A DNA stretch of 64,000 bases from Rhodovastum atsumiense (GCF_937425535.1 NZ_OW485601.1:3641501-3705500), one strand, 5' to 3'; positions 19,003 through 28,198 are shown, counted from the first letter of the stretch. Made by a program: numbers and translations. The notes: generated from the sequence alone by a model not told the origin.

Positions 19003-20006
19003 CAGCGCACCTCGCGCAGGTAGCGTTCGGAGAACCCCTTCTGCGCCGCCGTCAACGCCGCCAGATCCAGCGGCCTTGCCCGCGCATAGTCGCTGGCCGG
19101 CAGGAACCGGGCCGCCAGTTCCGGCGACAACGCCGATGCCCGCACCGGCCGCAGGTAGGCCGCGGCCCACAGCGCCTGTCCCTTGTCGGACAGCACGAAG
19201 TCCAGCAGCTTCTTGCCGTTGGCCGCGTGCGGCGCGTTCGCCACCAGCGCCATCACGTAGGGAAAGGTGACGCTGCCTTCGCGCGGGATGATGAAGGCCA
19301 CCGGCGCCTTGTCGGTGTATTTGGCGCGGTAGGCGTTGAAGTCGTAGTCGAGCAGGATGGGGATCTCGCCCGACAGCACCCGCGCGTAGGACGTCTGCTT
19401 CGGCACGATCGGATCGTTCTTCGCCAGCTTCCTGAAGTATTCGATGGCCGGCGTGTAGTCGGCATAGCTGCCGCCCAGCGCGAGATTCACCGCGGTGGCG
19501 CCGACGAAGCCGACGGCGGCGGATGAGGGGTCGAGGTATCCGACCATGCCCCGGTAATCCGGCTTCAGCAGGTCGGCCCAGGATTGCGGGGCCGGCTTGC
19601 CGCCCAGCGCCGCCGTGTTGACGAAGAAGCCGAGCGTGCCGCTGTGGATGGCGAACCAGGACCCGTCCGGATCCTTGAGCCCGGCCGGGATGGCGTCGAA
19701 GCCAACCGGCTTGAAGGGCTGGGTGAGCCCGGCTTCCTTGGCCTGGATGCCGACCTGCCCGCCGAGATACAGCACGTCGGCGACCGGCCTGGCGCGCTCG
19801 GCCAGCGCCGCCGCGACCGCCTGGCCGCTGTTCTTGTTGTCGAAGGGCACGGTGATGCCGGTGGCCTGCTTGAAAGCCTTCAGTTGCCCGGCCCAGTCCG
19901 CCCATTCCGGTGGGCAGTTGTAGCAGATCGCGGTTTCCTCGGCGTAGGCCGGGCCGCTGGCCAGCGCGGCCGTGGCGGCGAGCGCCAGCAGGGTTCGTCT
20001 CAGCAT
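19002..20006 (-). CDS. ABC transporter periplasmic substrate-binding protein
   Basis: 334-aa extracellular solute-binding protein of the ferric/AfuA/phosphonate cluster. A Sec signal (MLRRTLLALAATAALASGPA, cut after AYA) is followed by a two-lobe domain that begins TAICYNCPPEWADW. AGGAGTGACCCC precedes ATG 20006. Its start is 5 bp after the stop of the LacI gene and its stop overlaps permease 1. It does not show the Tyr cluster typical of Fe3+-binding FbpA clearly enough to assign iron as the ligand. Confidence 0.9.
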   Translation of the reverse strand: MLRRTLLALAATAALASGPAYAEETAICYNCPPEWADWAGQLKAFKQATGITVPFDNKNSGQAVAAALAERARPVADVLYLGGQVGIQAKEAGLTQPFKPVGFDAIPAGLKDPDGSWFAIHSGTLGFFVNTAALGGKPAPQSWADLLKPDYRGMVGYLDPSSAAVGFVGATAVNLALGGSYADYTPAIEYFRKLAKNDPIVPKQTSYARVLSGEIPILLDYDFNAYRAKYTDKAPVAFIIPREGSVTFPYVMALVANAPHAANGKKLLDFVLSDKGQALWAAAYLRPVRASALSPELAARFLPASDYARARPLDLAALTAAQKGFSERYLREVR

Positions 20007-20011
20007 GGGGG

Positions 20012-21040
20012 TCACTCCTGGGAAGGGGGCGCGGCACCGAGCGAGGACCCGGGCCGCAGGCGATGCGGCAGCAGGATGTGCTCCGCCGGGGCGTCGGCGC
20101 CGACGCAGCGCAGCAGGTGGTGGAAGGCGCGCCGGCCCATCTCGTGGGCGGGCTGGGCGATGCTGGCGAGGCTCGGCGCGGTCAGCGCGCCGACCGCGAT
20201 GCCGTCCAGGCCGATCACCGAGACGTCGCACGGGACCCGCAGCCCGAGATCGCGCAGCACGGCGATGCTGCGCAGCGCCAGCAGGTCGGTGGAACAGAAC
20301 AGGCCGGTGGGCCGGTCGGGGCGGGCGAGCGCGGCACGCAGCGCGTCGGTGGCCGCGCTGTCGTCGAAGCCGATTTCCAGCACCTGCCCCGGGGGCAGTC
20401 CGGCTTCGGCCAGCGCGGCGGCGAAGCCGGCATGGCGCAGCCGGGACCGGTCGGAGGCGTCGAAGCGTCCGGCCACCATGCCAAGGCGGCGATGGCCCTG
20501 TGCGACCAGCGCCCGCGCGGCGTCACGGCCGGCGGCGACGTTGTCGATGCTGACGAAGGCGCGGTCGGGCCGGGTGGGCTGGTTGTAGAGCAGGACGTAG
20601 CGCAGCCCCTCGGCGTCCAGCGCGTCCAGGGTGGGGCTGGCATCGGCCTCGGCCACGGTCAGGATCAGCCCGCCGACGCGGTGGGAGAGCAGGCCCTCCA
20701 CCGCCTCGTGCTCGCGCCCGGCGTCGTAGCGGCTGGAGGCGATCAGCACCGACCAGCCTTCGGCGCGGGCGGCGTCCTGGATGCCGCTGACGCTGTCGGC
20801 GAAGATCGGGTTGGAGAGGCTGGGCAGCAGCACGCCGACGGTGTGGCTCTGGCCGACCCGCAGTTCCCGTCCGGTGCGGTTGGGGCGGAAGCCGAGCCCA
20901 CGGATCGCCGCGCGCACCCGCGCCTCGGTTTCCGGGCGGGTCGGGCTGCTGCCGTTGAGCACGCGCGAGACCGTCGCGATCGAGACGCCGGCGCGGGCGG
21001 CGACGTCGTGCAGGGTGGGACGGGGCGGCGGGCGATCCAT
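20012..21040 (-). CDS. LacI-family regulator of the ABC importer operon
   Basis: 342-aa repressor with N-terminal LacI HTH (HDVAARAGVSIATVSRVLNG), hinge, and periplasmic-binding-like effector domain (VGVLLPSLSNPIF, VSVIGLDGI). It is the first gene of the unit lacI-binding protein-permease-permease-ATPase-phosphodiesterase-esterase, all on one strand with gaps of 5 bp or overlaps except one of 26 bp. It should therefore be autoregulated through the palindrome just upstream of its start. Confidence 0.92.
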   Translation of the reverse strand: MDRPPPRPTLHDVAARAGVSIATVSRVLNGSSPTRPETEARVRAAIRGLGFRPNRTGRELRVGQSHTVGVLLPSLSNPIFADSVSGIQDAARAEGWSVLIASSRYDAGREHEAVEGLLSHRVGGLILTVAEADASPTLDALDAEGLRYVLLYNQPTRPDRAFVSIDNVAAGRDAARALVAQGHRRLGMVAGRFDASDRSRLRHAGFAAALAEAGLPPGQVLEIGFDDSAATDALRAALARPDRPTGLFCSTDLLALRSIAVLRDLGLRVPCDVSVIGLDGIAVGALTAPSLASIAQPAHEMGRRAFHHLLRCVGADAPAEHILLPHRLRPGSSLGAAPPSQE

Positions 21041-21083
21041 GCGCCCCGTCTACAGGCGGAGTGTTACAGTTCCGGGACAGTGC

Positions 21084-21095
21084 GAAAACGTTTAC
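21084..21095. promoter_or_regulatory. Probable LacI-type operator
   Basis: GAAAACGTTTAC, a near-perfect 12-bp palindrome with the central CG typical of LacI-family operators. It lies 44 bp upstream of the LacI regulator start and is the only such site seen before the operon. Confidence 0.6.
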
Positions 21096-21129
21096 ATGAT
21101 CATTGCGGGGGCATTCCCCGCGCCGATCT

Positions 21130-21456
21130 TCAATCGTCCACCAGCATCAGGCCGAGCGTGAGCAGCAGCAGGGCGATGACCGCGACCTGCCGCGGCCACA
21201 GCGCCAGTCCGAGCGCCAGCAGCAGCCCGGCCAGGGTCAACAGGCCGAACCAGCCGGCGCTGCCGGGGCCGGTTCCCCAGCCCAGCAGGCTGAGCCAGCC
21301 CGATGCCAACAGCAGCGCCAGCCCCGTCAGCCGCAACGGCCACCGCGCCGATCCCGGCATGGGCGGAATGAGCGGGATCCGGGCGGCATGACGGTCCATC
21401 GCCAGCGCCAGCCCGATGAAGCCGGCATGGGCCAAGGCCAGGGCCAGCATCACCAT
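21130..21456 (-). CDS. DUF3325-type small membrane protein of iron-uptake operon
   Basis: 108-aa, four-helix hydrophobic protein (HAGFIGLALAMDRH near the start, then three long hydrophobic segments) that fits the DUF3325 family found beside PepSY proteins in siderophore operons. Its ATG overlaps the PepSY stop (TGATG). It is the last gene of the four-gene iron unit. Biochemical role unknown. Confidence 0.7.
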   Translation of the reverse strand: MVMLALALAHAGFIGLALAMDRHAARIPLIPPMPGSARWPLRLTGLALLLASGWLSLLGWGTGPGSAGWFGLLTLAGLLLALGLALWPRQVAVIALLLLTLGLMLVDD

Positions 21457-22976
21457 CAGCCGGCCCTCGCGGCGACGGCGGGAGCCGGCCTGCGGCGTCC
21501 GGCGGCCCAGGCCAGCGCGGCGAAGGCCGGCGCACAGGCGAGCACCGTCAGGTCGATCCCGGCCAGCGCCCAGTCGCCCTGCCGCAGCGTCACGGCGAGA
21601 TGCGCGTCGGTGGTCAGCGCGTTCAGCACCGGCAGCCCGGCGGCGAGCAGCCCGGCGGCGGCGAACAGGCTGCGCCAGCCCAGGCGGCGCGGCAGCAGCG
21701 CGGCGAGCAGCAGGCAGAGCACCCAGGCCCCGAAGAAGCTGCGGAATTCCCAGAGCGCCCGCTGCGGCAGCCCGACCGGCAGCAGCCGGTTGGCCCAGAG
21801 CAGCGCCAGCATGGCCACCGGCAGCCCGGCGATGCTGGCGATGTTCAGGACCTCCGCCACCCGCGCCAGCCGGTCCGGCGCGCGGCCGCGGCGCTTGGCC
21901 GTCCACAGCACCAGCCCGGTCGCCACCATGGCGGTGCCGGCCAGCCCGGAGAGGAAGAACAGCGCCCGCAACGATGGCGAGGCGAAGCGGCCGAGATGCA
22001 GCCCGTACATCGTGCCCCAGACCCGTTCCACCGCGCCCTCGGCATCGCGGGCGGCGAGCAGCGCCCCGGTATGGCCGTCGAACAGCATCGCCTGCCGCGT
22101 GGTGGCGATGCGGTCGGTGTCGCCGCGCGCCACCAGCACGCGGGAGGCCGCGTCGTTGGGATTGAACACGGTGATCCGGCCGGGCAGCCCGCCGCCCCAG
22201 TGCCGGCCCGCCTGTTCCAGCAGCGGCGGCAACGCCGCCAACGTGGCATCCTGCCCGGTCTTCGGGCCGGGAAGCATCTGTCCGAACATCTCGGCCTGGA
22301 ACGCGGCGCGGTTGCCGCCATAGGCGAGATCGGCGCCCCAGGGCATCAGCATCAGCGCGAAGGTGACCAGTCCGGTATAGGTGATCATCAGGTGGTAGGG
22401 CAGCGCCAGCACGCCCGAGAGGTTATGCCCGTCCAGCCAGGCGCGCGGGCCGGCCTTGCTGGCGCGCAGGGTGAAGAAATCGGCGAAGATGCGGCGATGC
22501 ACGATCACGCCGCTGATGATCGCCACCAGCATGAACAGGGCGCACAGGCTGACCAGCCAGCGCCCCAGCCGGAACGGCACCACCAGCAGGTCGAAATGGA
22601 AGTAGTAGAACAGGTCGCCGCCCGGGGTTTCGCGCACCGGCACCGTGTCCCCGGCGGCATCCAGCGTGACCAGGGTGAAGCCGCCGGGGCCGTCGCGCAG
22701 GCTCCAGCCCGCGCGCAGCGCCCGGGTGCGGGCGTCCGGCAGTTCGATCAGCCATGTGCGCGCCTGCGGGGCCACGCGCTGCAGGTACTCGACCGCCCGC
22801 TCCGCCGCCTCCGCGCGCGGCACGCCCTGGTGCAGTTCCGGCCGCATCCAGGCGGAGATCTCCTGCCGGTAATAGCTGACGGTGCCGGTGAGGAAGACGG
22901 CGAACAGGATCCAGCCGGCGAACAGGCCGCCCCAGGAATGCAGCCAGGCCATGCTCTGGCGGAAGCCGTTCCTCAT
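21456..22976 (-). CDS. PepSY-associated TM protein, siderophore-linked ferric reductase candidate
   Basis: 506-aa inner-membrane protein. The N-terminal helix with HSWGGLFAGW, SYYRQEISAW, YFHFDL and the His-rich helical segments (HNLSGVLALPYHL, MYGLHLGRF) are typical of the PepSY-TM/PiuB family. Several members act in reductive release of iron from siderophores or are proposed to. ATG 22976 overlaps the DUF3649 stop. Its place after a TonB receptor supports an iron role. Confidence 0.88.
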   Translation of the reverse strand: MRNGFRQSMAWLHSWGGLFAGWILFAVFLTGTVSYYRQEISAWMRPELHQGVPRAEAAERAVEYLQRVAPQARTWLIELPDARTRALRAGWSLRDGPGGFTLVTLDAAGDTVPVRETPGGDLFYYFHFDLLVVPFRLGRWLVSLCALFMLVAIISGVIVHRRIFADFFTLRASKAGPRAWLDGHNLSGVLALPYHLMITYTGLVTFALMLMPWGADLAYGGNRAAFQAEMFGQMLPGPKTGQDATLAALPPLLEQAGRHWGGGLPGRITVFNPNDAASRVLVARGDTDRIATTRQAMLFDGHTGALLAARDAEGAVERVWGTMYGLHLGRFASPSLRALFFLSGLAGTAMVATGLVLWTAKRRGRAPDRLARVAEVLNIASIAGLPVAMLALLWANRLLPVGLPQRALWEFRSFFGAWVLCLLLAALLPRRLGWRSLFAAAGLLAAGLPVLNALTTDAHLAVTLRQGDWALAGIDLTVLACAPAFAALAWAAGRRRPAPAVAARAG

Positions 22977-23242
22977 CGCAGGACCAGCAGCAACAGCAGC
23001 AGCGGCGCGGTCAGGCCGAGCAGCCCCGCCCAGCCCTGCCAGGAAGACGCGGCGGCGAACACCCAGATCACCGCGCCGGCATGCACGGCGAAGCTCGCCA
23101 GCATGCCCGCCAGCGTCGCCTCGGCCCGTGGCAGCGGCAGGAAGGCGGCGCAGGCGGCGGCGAGGGTGGCGGCCAGCGCATAGCCGCCGAGGATCGCCGC
23201 CACGCAGCGCGACAGGATCTCCGCCCGGCGTGGCAGTGTCAT
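22973..23242 (-). CDS. DUF3649-type iron-uptake-associated membrane protein
   Basis: 89-aa protein with three hydrophobic helices (VAAILGGYALAATLAAAC and two more), matching the DUF3649 family that sits between TonB receptors and PepSY proteins. ATG 23242 overlaps the receptor stop as TGATG; two in-frame GTG codons lie just upstream but would overlap the receptor gene further. Function unknown. Confidence 0.75.
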   Translation of the reverse strand: MTLPRRAEILSRCVAAILGGYALAATLAAACAAFLPLPRAEATLAGMLASFAVHAGAVIWVFAAASSWQGWAGLLGLTAPLLLLLLVLR

Positions 23243-25374
23243 CACCACCGGTAGCCGAGGCTTGCGAACACGGCGCGTCCCACTCCGTAGGAGCAGGAGG
23301 TGATGCCGCTGCAGGCCGCGACATAGGTCTTGTCGGCAAGGTTGGTGCCGTTCACCTGCAGGCGCCAGTTGCCGCGGTCGAGCCGCACCTGCATGTCGAA
23401 CAGCACGAAGCTGGGGACGGTGAAGCTGTTGGTGGCATCGCCCGCGGTGTTGCCGGTGTAGCGCACGCCGCCGCCCAGGCCGAGGCTGATGTCCTCGGTG
23501 ATCGCGAAGCTGCGGTCCAGCCAGAGCGAGGCCATGTGCTCCGGCACCGCCGCCGGGCGCTTGTTGAGCTGGGCGGCGACATTGGTTTTGGTGACTTCGG
23601 GTTCCTGGTAGGTGAAGGAGGCGATGGCGTTCAGCCGCGGCAGCACCTCGCCCACCGCTTCCAGCTCGATGCCGCGCGAGCGGATCTCGCCGGTCTGCAC
23701 CGTGTTCAGCGCGTTGGCCGGATCGACCGTCTGCACGTTGCGCTGGCGCAGGTCGTACAGCGCCGCGGTCAGCAGCAGGCTGGTGCCGGGCGGCTGGTAT
23801 TTCACCCCGACCTCCACCTGATCGCCGGTCTGCGGCTTGTAGGTCTGGCCGTAGAAATTCGTGCCGCTCAGCGGCAGGAACGAGGTGGCGTAGGAAACAT
23901 AGGGCGAGACCCCGAACGGCGCCGCGTAGAGCAGCGCGACGCGGCCGGTGAAGTCCTGGTCGTCGATGATGGTGCGCACGCCGGTCTTGGTGTTCAGCGT
24001 GTCGTTCTGGGCGAAGTCCTGCCGCCCGGTAAGGATCAGCCGCCAGTTGCCCAGGCTGAGCTGGTCCTGGGCGTAGATCCCGACCTGGCTCAGCACCTGG
24101 GTGGAGCCGACGGCGCTGCTCGCCCCGAGCGAGGGCCAGGTCACCGGCAGGTAGACGGGGTTCAGCAGATTAAGCTGCGGCCCGGTGGCGTTGGAGGTGC
24201 GCGTCACCAGGACGTTGCGGCGGTAGTCGATGCCCAGCAGCAGGTCGTGCCCGAGCGGCCCGGTGACGAATTTCGTTTCCGACTGGGTGTCCAGCGTCAC
24301 CGTGTTGATGGTGGGCTGCTGGCGCGCCGCCACGCGGTTCAGCATCACAGAACTGCCGCTGGCCAGGCCGGCGCCGTAGATGCTGCGGTAATTGAGGTCG
24401 ATATGGGTGAAGCGCATCGACTGGCGCAGCGTCCAGGCATCGCTCATGCGGTGCTCGACGAGATAGCCGAGGCCGATCTGCCGCTTGGAATAGACGTCGT
24501 AATTCTTGTCGCCGTTGAGGAAGTCGCGCGGGATCCGCACGGCCGGGTTGTACAGCACGGTGCCGGAGGCGGGCAGGAACTGCGCGGAGGAGCCGCCGTC
24601 GTCCTGCTGGTAGCTGGCCAGCAGCGTCACCGTGGTATCGGCGTCCGGCTGCCAGCTCAGCGAGGGGGCAACGAAGATGCGGTTGTTCTTGATGTTGTCG
24701 TAGCCGGTGCCGGAATCGCGGGCCAGCGCGTTCAGCCGCCACAGCAGCGTGCCGCTTTCGTTGACCTTGCCGCCGACATCGATGGCGCCCTGGATGCGAT
24801 CGAAGGACCCGCCCTGGATCTGCACCTGGTTGACCTGATCCAGCCGCGGCACCTTGCTGACGCCGTTGATGAGGCCACCGAGATTGCCCGAGCCGTACAG
24901 CGCCGAGCTGGCGCCGCGGATCACGTCGATGCGTTCCAGACCCCAGGGTTCGAGCTGGTAGCTCTGCGCCGTCACCGTCAGCGGCAGGCGCATGCCATCG
25001 AGATAGGTGTCGGGGGTGAAGCCACGGATCGAGCCGTAGAAGCCACGCACGTCGGCACCGTAATTGTCGGCGCCGACACCGGCCGAGTAGCGCAGCGCGT
25101 CGGTGACGCTGCGGACATTCTGCGCGTCCATGCGGTCGCGCGTGATCACGCTGATGGCCTGTGGCGTTTCCAGCAGCGGCGTGTCCGTCTTGGTGCCGGT
25201 CGCGGCGACGTTGGCCTGGTAGCCGCTGACCGGGCCGCGGCCGGTCTCGCGCGTGCCCTCGACACTGACGGGGTCGAAGACCAGCGGATCGGCAAAGGCG
25301 GGTGGGGCGACGAGCGCGGCGGCGCAGCCGGCCAGTCCTGAAACCAAACGGCGTCTCTGGGCCGCCAGGCGCAT
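23242..25374 (-). CDS. TonB-dependent siderophore receptor
   Basis: 710-aa outer-membrane receptor. After a signal peptide (cut near AFA, residue 28) comes a plug domain (TPQAISVITRDRMDAQNV, VRGFYGSIRGFTPDTYLDG, ERIDVIRGASSALYGSG) and a 22-strand barrel ending in the aromatic GYRW. The DPVSVEGTR segment may be the TonB box region. The FhuA/FpvA-like plug indicates a ferric siderophore substrate. It is the first gene of a receptor-DUF3649-PepSY-DUF3325 operon and is preceded by a Fur box. Confidence 0.95.
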   Translation of the reverse strand: MRLAAQRRRLVSGLAGCAAALVAPPAFADPLVFDPVSVEGTRETGRGPVSGYQANVAATGTKTDTPLLETPQAISVITRDRMDAQNVRSVTDALRYSAGVGADNYGADVRGFYGSIRGFTPDTYLDGMRLPLTVTAQSYQLEPWGLERIDVIRGASSALYGSGNLGGLINGVSKVPRLDQVNQVQIQGGSFDRIQGAIDVGGKVNESGTLLWRLNALARDSGTGYDNIKNNRIFVAPSLSWQPDADTTVTLLASYQQDDGGSSAQFLPASGTVLYNPAVRIPRDFLNGDKNYDVYSKRQIGLGYLVEHRMSDAWTLRQSMRFTHIDLNYRSIYGAGLASGSSVMLNRVAARQQPTINTVTLDTQSETKFVTGPLGHDLLLGIDYRRNVLVTRTSNATGPQLNLLNPVYLPVTWPSLGASSAVGSTQVLSQVGIYAQDQLSLGNWRLILTGRQDFAQNDTLNTKTGVRTIIDDQDFTGRVALLYAAPFGVSPYVSYATSFLPLSGTNFYGQTYKPQTGDQVEVGVKYQPPGTSLLLTAALYDLRQRNVQTVDPANALNTVQTGEIRSRGIELEAVGEVLPRLNAIASFTYQEPEVTKTNVAAQLNKRPAAVPEHMASLWLDRSFAITEDISLGLGGGVRYTGNTAGDATNSFTVPSFVLFDMQVRLDRGNWRLQVNGTNLADKTYVAACSGITSCSYGVGRAVFASLGYRW

Positions 25375-25407
25375 GTGGGGTCCTCCGTGCGTTCGCCGCA
25401 GCGGCTA

Positions 25408-25431
25408 ATGCAAGTAGGAATCATTTGCAAT
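25408..25431. promoter_or_regulatory. Fur box upstream of siderophore receptor
   Basis: Inverted repeat with outer arms TGCAAGT and ATTTGCA around AGGAATC, close to the TGCAAATGATTCxCATTTGCA form of the bacterial Fur box. It lies 35-57 bp before the receptor start, in the expected promoter position. Iron-dependent repression is inferred. Confidence 0.75.
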
Positions 25432-25659
25432 ACCGGAGTCGCGTCATCGCGATTCGTCGTGCATTCGCACCGGATTGCTGCGCGACCCCATGGGGCCGGC
25501 CGGATGCTTCGGGATATTTGCAACGAAACCAGGGAAACGCCGCTTCGGCGAAGTGGCGCGAAGATCCCCCACACCCACGGCGCGGTTCTCAGCGATTTGG
25601 CAACGATGTAGGATGGCCTCGCGGTGCCTTCGCCGAAGCCGCCCTCGGGGAGAAAGCCC

Positions 25660-26232
25660 ATGAACCGCATCCGACTTCCGCTCGCGGCCGCTGTCCTCGC
25701 GGTTGCCGCGGCCGCCTCCACCCCGGCCTCCGCCGCGGGGCTCTCCGTCGACGCGCAGGTCCGGGCTGGCGCGGTCTCGCGCCCGGCCCGCGTCCTGTTC
25801 AGTTGCACGCAGAACGGCGGTGCGATGTCCACGGGGGTGCTCTCGGTGGAGCTCCAGCTTGCGGACGCCGCTGCGCTCGGCCGGGTTTTCCCGCTCGACG
25901 ACTTCGAAGGACCGTCCGCGCCGACGACGAAATCGGTCACGCTGCGGAGTTTGGCGGGCCGGGAGGCGGCGTTCATGCCTTCCGGATGGTGGGATGAGCG
26001 GATGTTCCACCTCGCCGTGAACGGCGCACTGCGCAACGATGCGCCGAAGCTGAAGGCGCTGGCCGATGTGGTCGCCTCGTTGGGTTTGGTACCCTCGTCG
26101 CTGGTGTGGGACCAGGCCAGCACGAAGCCGAACGGCCCGAGACTGACTGCCGAGGCGCGGATCTCGCCAGAGGACGCGCAGCGCCTGCTGGCCGCCGTCA
26201 AACCCTGCCTGGATACCGCCAGGCGTCGCTGA
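25660..26232 (+). CDS. Secreted protein of unknown function
   Basis: 190-aa protein with a clear Sec signal peptide (residues 1-25, cut after ASA). The mature part has an FSCTQNGG segment and a C-terminal SPEDAQRLLAAVKPCLD; the two Cys could form a disulphide. No motif I recognise. AGAAAG precedes ATG 25660. It is divergent from the siderophore receptor and stands alone. Probably periplasmic. Confidence 0.7.
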   Translation: MNRIRLPLAAAVLAVAAAASTPASAAGLSVDAQVRAGAVSRPARVLFSCTQNGGAMSTGVLSVELQLADAAALGRVFPLDDFEGPSAPTTKSVTLRSLAGREAAFMPSGWWDERMFHLAVNGALRNDAPKLKALADVVASLGLVPSSLVWDQASTKPNGPRLTAEARISPEDAQRLLAAVKPCLDTARRR

Positions 26233-26272
26233 GGGGGCGCCGCCGCCGTTCACGCATGCGGCCGGTATCGGA

Positions 26273-27319
26273 TCAGGTGCTGTCGCGCACCACCAGCTCG
26301 AAGCCGGTATCGATCGTTTCGGGCTGCGGTGGGGAGGGGGAGCGTTCCTGCAGCCGGGCGAGGATGCGTTGCCCGACCATGGTGCCGATGCGGCTGCCGA
26401 ACGGGTCGATCGTCGTCAGCGGCGGCACGCAGGAGCCGGTGAACTCCAGGGCGCCGAAGCCGACGATGCCGATCGCCTGCGGCACGGCGATGCCGCGGCG
26501 CTGGCATTCGAACAGGGCGCCGAGCGCGATCAGGTCGTTGGAGCAGGCGATGCCGTCGATCCGCCGCCGCTCTGCCAGGGCCTGGCCCAGCAGCCGGGCG
26601 CCGAGCGCCACGCTGGCGCCGTCCGGGGCATCGAGCACCAGCGGGGCCGGCGCTCCCTGCTCCGTCACCCGGCGCGCGAAGCCGTCGGCGCGGTACTGGG
26701 CGCGGTAGTCGTCGGCCATCCGGGCACCAAGGAAGGCCAGATGGCGCCGCCCGCGCGCGAGCAGGTGGGTGGCGGCGGCGCGGCCTACCTCGCGGTGCTG
26801 GAAACCGACGGCGGTGTCGATCGGGTGCTGGCCGCATTCCCAGATCTCGAACACCGGCGCGGCGGCGCCCATCAGCAGGCCGCGGGTGCCGCGCCCATGC
26901 TCCAGCCCGACGATGACGATGGCTGCCGGGGCCCAGGACAGGGCGGTGCGAACCAGCGTCTCCTCGCGGTCGAAGCCGTAATCGGTGTGGCCGAGCATGA
27001 CCTGCAGCCCCGAGGGGGCCAGCGTTTCCTGCAACGCCGCCACGGTATCGGCGAAGAAGGCGTTGCGCACCGAGGGAACGATCACGCTGACCACGCGCGA
27101 GCCGGCGGCGGCCAGTCCGCCCGCGACCAGGTTCGGCACGTAGCCGAGCCGTTCGATCGCCCGCCCGATGGTCTCGCCGACGCTGGGCGAGACCAGCGTC
27201 GGCTTGCGCAGATAAAGCGACACGGTGGAGGGAGAGACGCCGGCGCTGGCGGCGACTTCCGTCATCGTCACCCGCTGCATCTTGCGGCGCCGCCGCGTCC
27301 CGTTGCTCCTCTCGTCCAT
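26273..27319 (-). CDS. LacI/GntR-family repressor, probable regulator of the sugar-acid operon
   Basis: 348-aa repressor. The HTH VTMTEVAASAGVSPSTVSLYLR and the effector domain (VVSVIVPSVRNAFFADTV, GIVGFGALEFTGSCVPPLTTI) place it in the gluconate-type GntR branch of LacI regulators. It lies directly downstream of the oxidative sugar operon, separated by a terminator hairpin. The two identical 16-bp palindromes upstream in that cluster are its most likely targets (inference). Confidence 0.9.
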   Translation of the reverse strand: MDERSNGTRRRRKMQRVTMTEVAASAGVSPSTVSLYLRKPTLVSPSVGETIGRAIERLGYVPNLVAGGLAAAGSRVVSVIVPSVRNAFFADTVAALQETLAPSGLQVMLGHTDYGFDREETLVRTALSWAPAAIVIVGLEHGRGTRGLLMGAAAPVFEIWECGQHPIDTAVGFQHREVGRAAATHLLARGRRHLAFLGARMADDYRAQYRADGFARRVTEQGAPAPLVLDAPDGASVALGARLLGQALAERRRIDGIACSNDLIALGALFECQRRGIAVPQAIGIVGFGALEFTGSCVPPLTTIDPFGSRIGTMVGQRILARLQERSPSPPQPETIDTGFELVVRDST

Positions 27320-27368
27320 CTCTCGCCCCGTGGTGGTCGTCCTGGCCGGGAGGCCGGGGTGGCAGGGG

Positions 27369-27390
27369 GGCGGGATCGCGTGATCCCGCC
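27369..27390 (-). terminator. Hairpin terminating the sugar operon
   Basis: Perfect 9-bp stem GGCGGGATC / GATCCCGCC with a GCGT loop, starting 9 bp beyond the stop of the TauE/SafE permease gene. There is no T run on either side, but the position is right for the end of the operon. Confidence 0.55.
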
Positions 27391-27399
27391 TGCCGCCGC

Positions 27400-28173
27400 T
27401 CAGAGCCCCAGCGCGCCCTTCAGCAGCATGATGCCCGAAAGCACCAGCAATGCGTAGACCAGCTTCTGGAACCGTTCCTTGGGGATGCGCTTGTGGATGA
27501 AGTTGCCCACCAGCCAGCCCACCACCATGACCGGCACCGCCAGGATGACGATCTTGAGGACGTTCGTGGTCATGATGCCGCCGGTCACCATGCCGAAGAC
27601 GATGGCGACGTTGTTGGCGGCGAAGAAGGCGTTCAGCGTGCCGCGGAAGGCCGAGGGAGCCAGGTCGCGCAGCACGCCGTAGATCACCACCGGCGGCCCG
27701 TTGGTGGAGAAGGCGGCGCCGAGCCCGCCGGCGAGGAAGCCCATCGGGTAGGGCAGCCAGGCGCGGTCGAATTTCGGCAGCTTCGGCGCCAGCAGGCCGT
27801 ACAGCGCATAGATCACCAGGAAGGCACCGAGCCCGCCCTTCATGTAGTAGTCGGGCGCGTATTTCAGCACGTAGAGGCCGAAGGGCACGCCGACGAAGGA
27901 GGAGATGATCAGCGTGATCGCCGATTTCCAGTCCACCGCCTTGCGGTCCATCACCACCGCATAGAGCGCGGTCGCGGTACCGACGGTGACGCTGATCGGC
28001 GCCGCCATCTTCACCGGGATCAGCATGGTGATGAAGGGCATGGTGGTCAGCGCGCCGCCGAAGCCCGCGACGATGCCGACGAAGGTATACAGGAACATCA
28101 GGCTGACCACCGTCAGCAGCGACGAGGTGGCCAGCAGCGATCCGTCAGGCAGGAATACCTGGAGGAGGTCCAT
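27400..28173 (-). CDS. TauE/SafE-family membrane permease
   Basis: 257-aa inner-membrane protein with about eight helices. It has the paired family motifs GIVAGFGGALTTMPF near the N-terminus and GGLGAAFSTNGPPVVIYG in the second half. Family members export sulfite, sulfoacetate or other small organic anions. As the last gene of a sugar-acid operon it may move an acidic intermediate or end product, but no substrate can be assigned. A hairpin separates it from the dehydrogenase gene, so its expression may be attenuated. Confidence 0.85.
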   Translation of the reverse strand: MDLLQVFLPDGSLLATSSLLTVVSLMFLYTFVGIVAGFGGALTTMPFITMLIPVKMAAPISVTVGTATALYAVVMDRKAVDWKSAITLIISSFVGVPFGLYVLKYAPDYYMKGGLGAFLVIYALYGLLAPKLPKFDRAWLPYPMGFLAGGLGAAFSTNGPPVVIYGVLRDLAPSAFRGTLNAFFAANNVAIVFGMVTGGIMTTNVLKIVILAVPVMVVGWLVGNFIHKRIPKERFQKLVYALLVLSGIMLLKGALGL

Positions 28174-28198
28174 GGTGGGAGTGGTCCTTGGGAAGGGG

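Noticed and set aside
22882-25341. 819-codon open frame antisense to the siderophore receptor
   Set aside because: The receptor on the minus strand has signal, plug and barrel features; the antisense frame has none.
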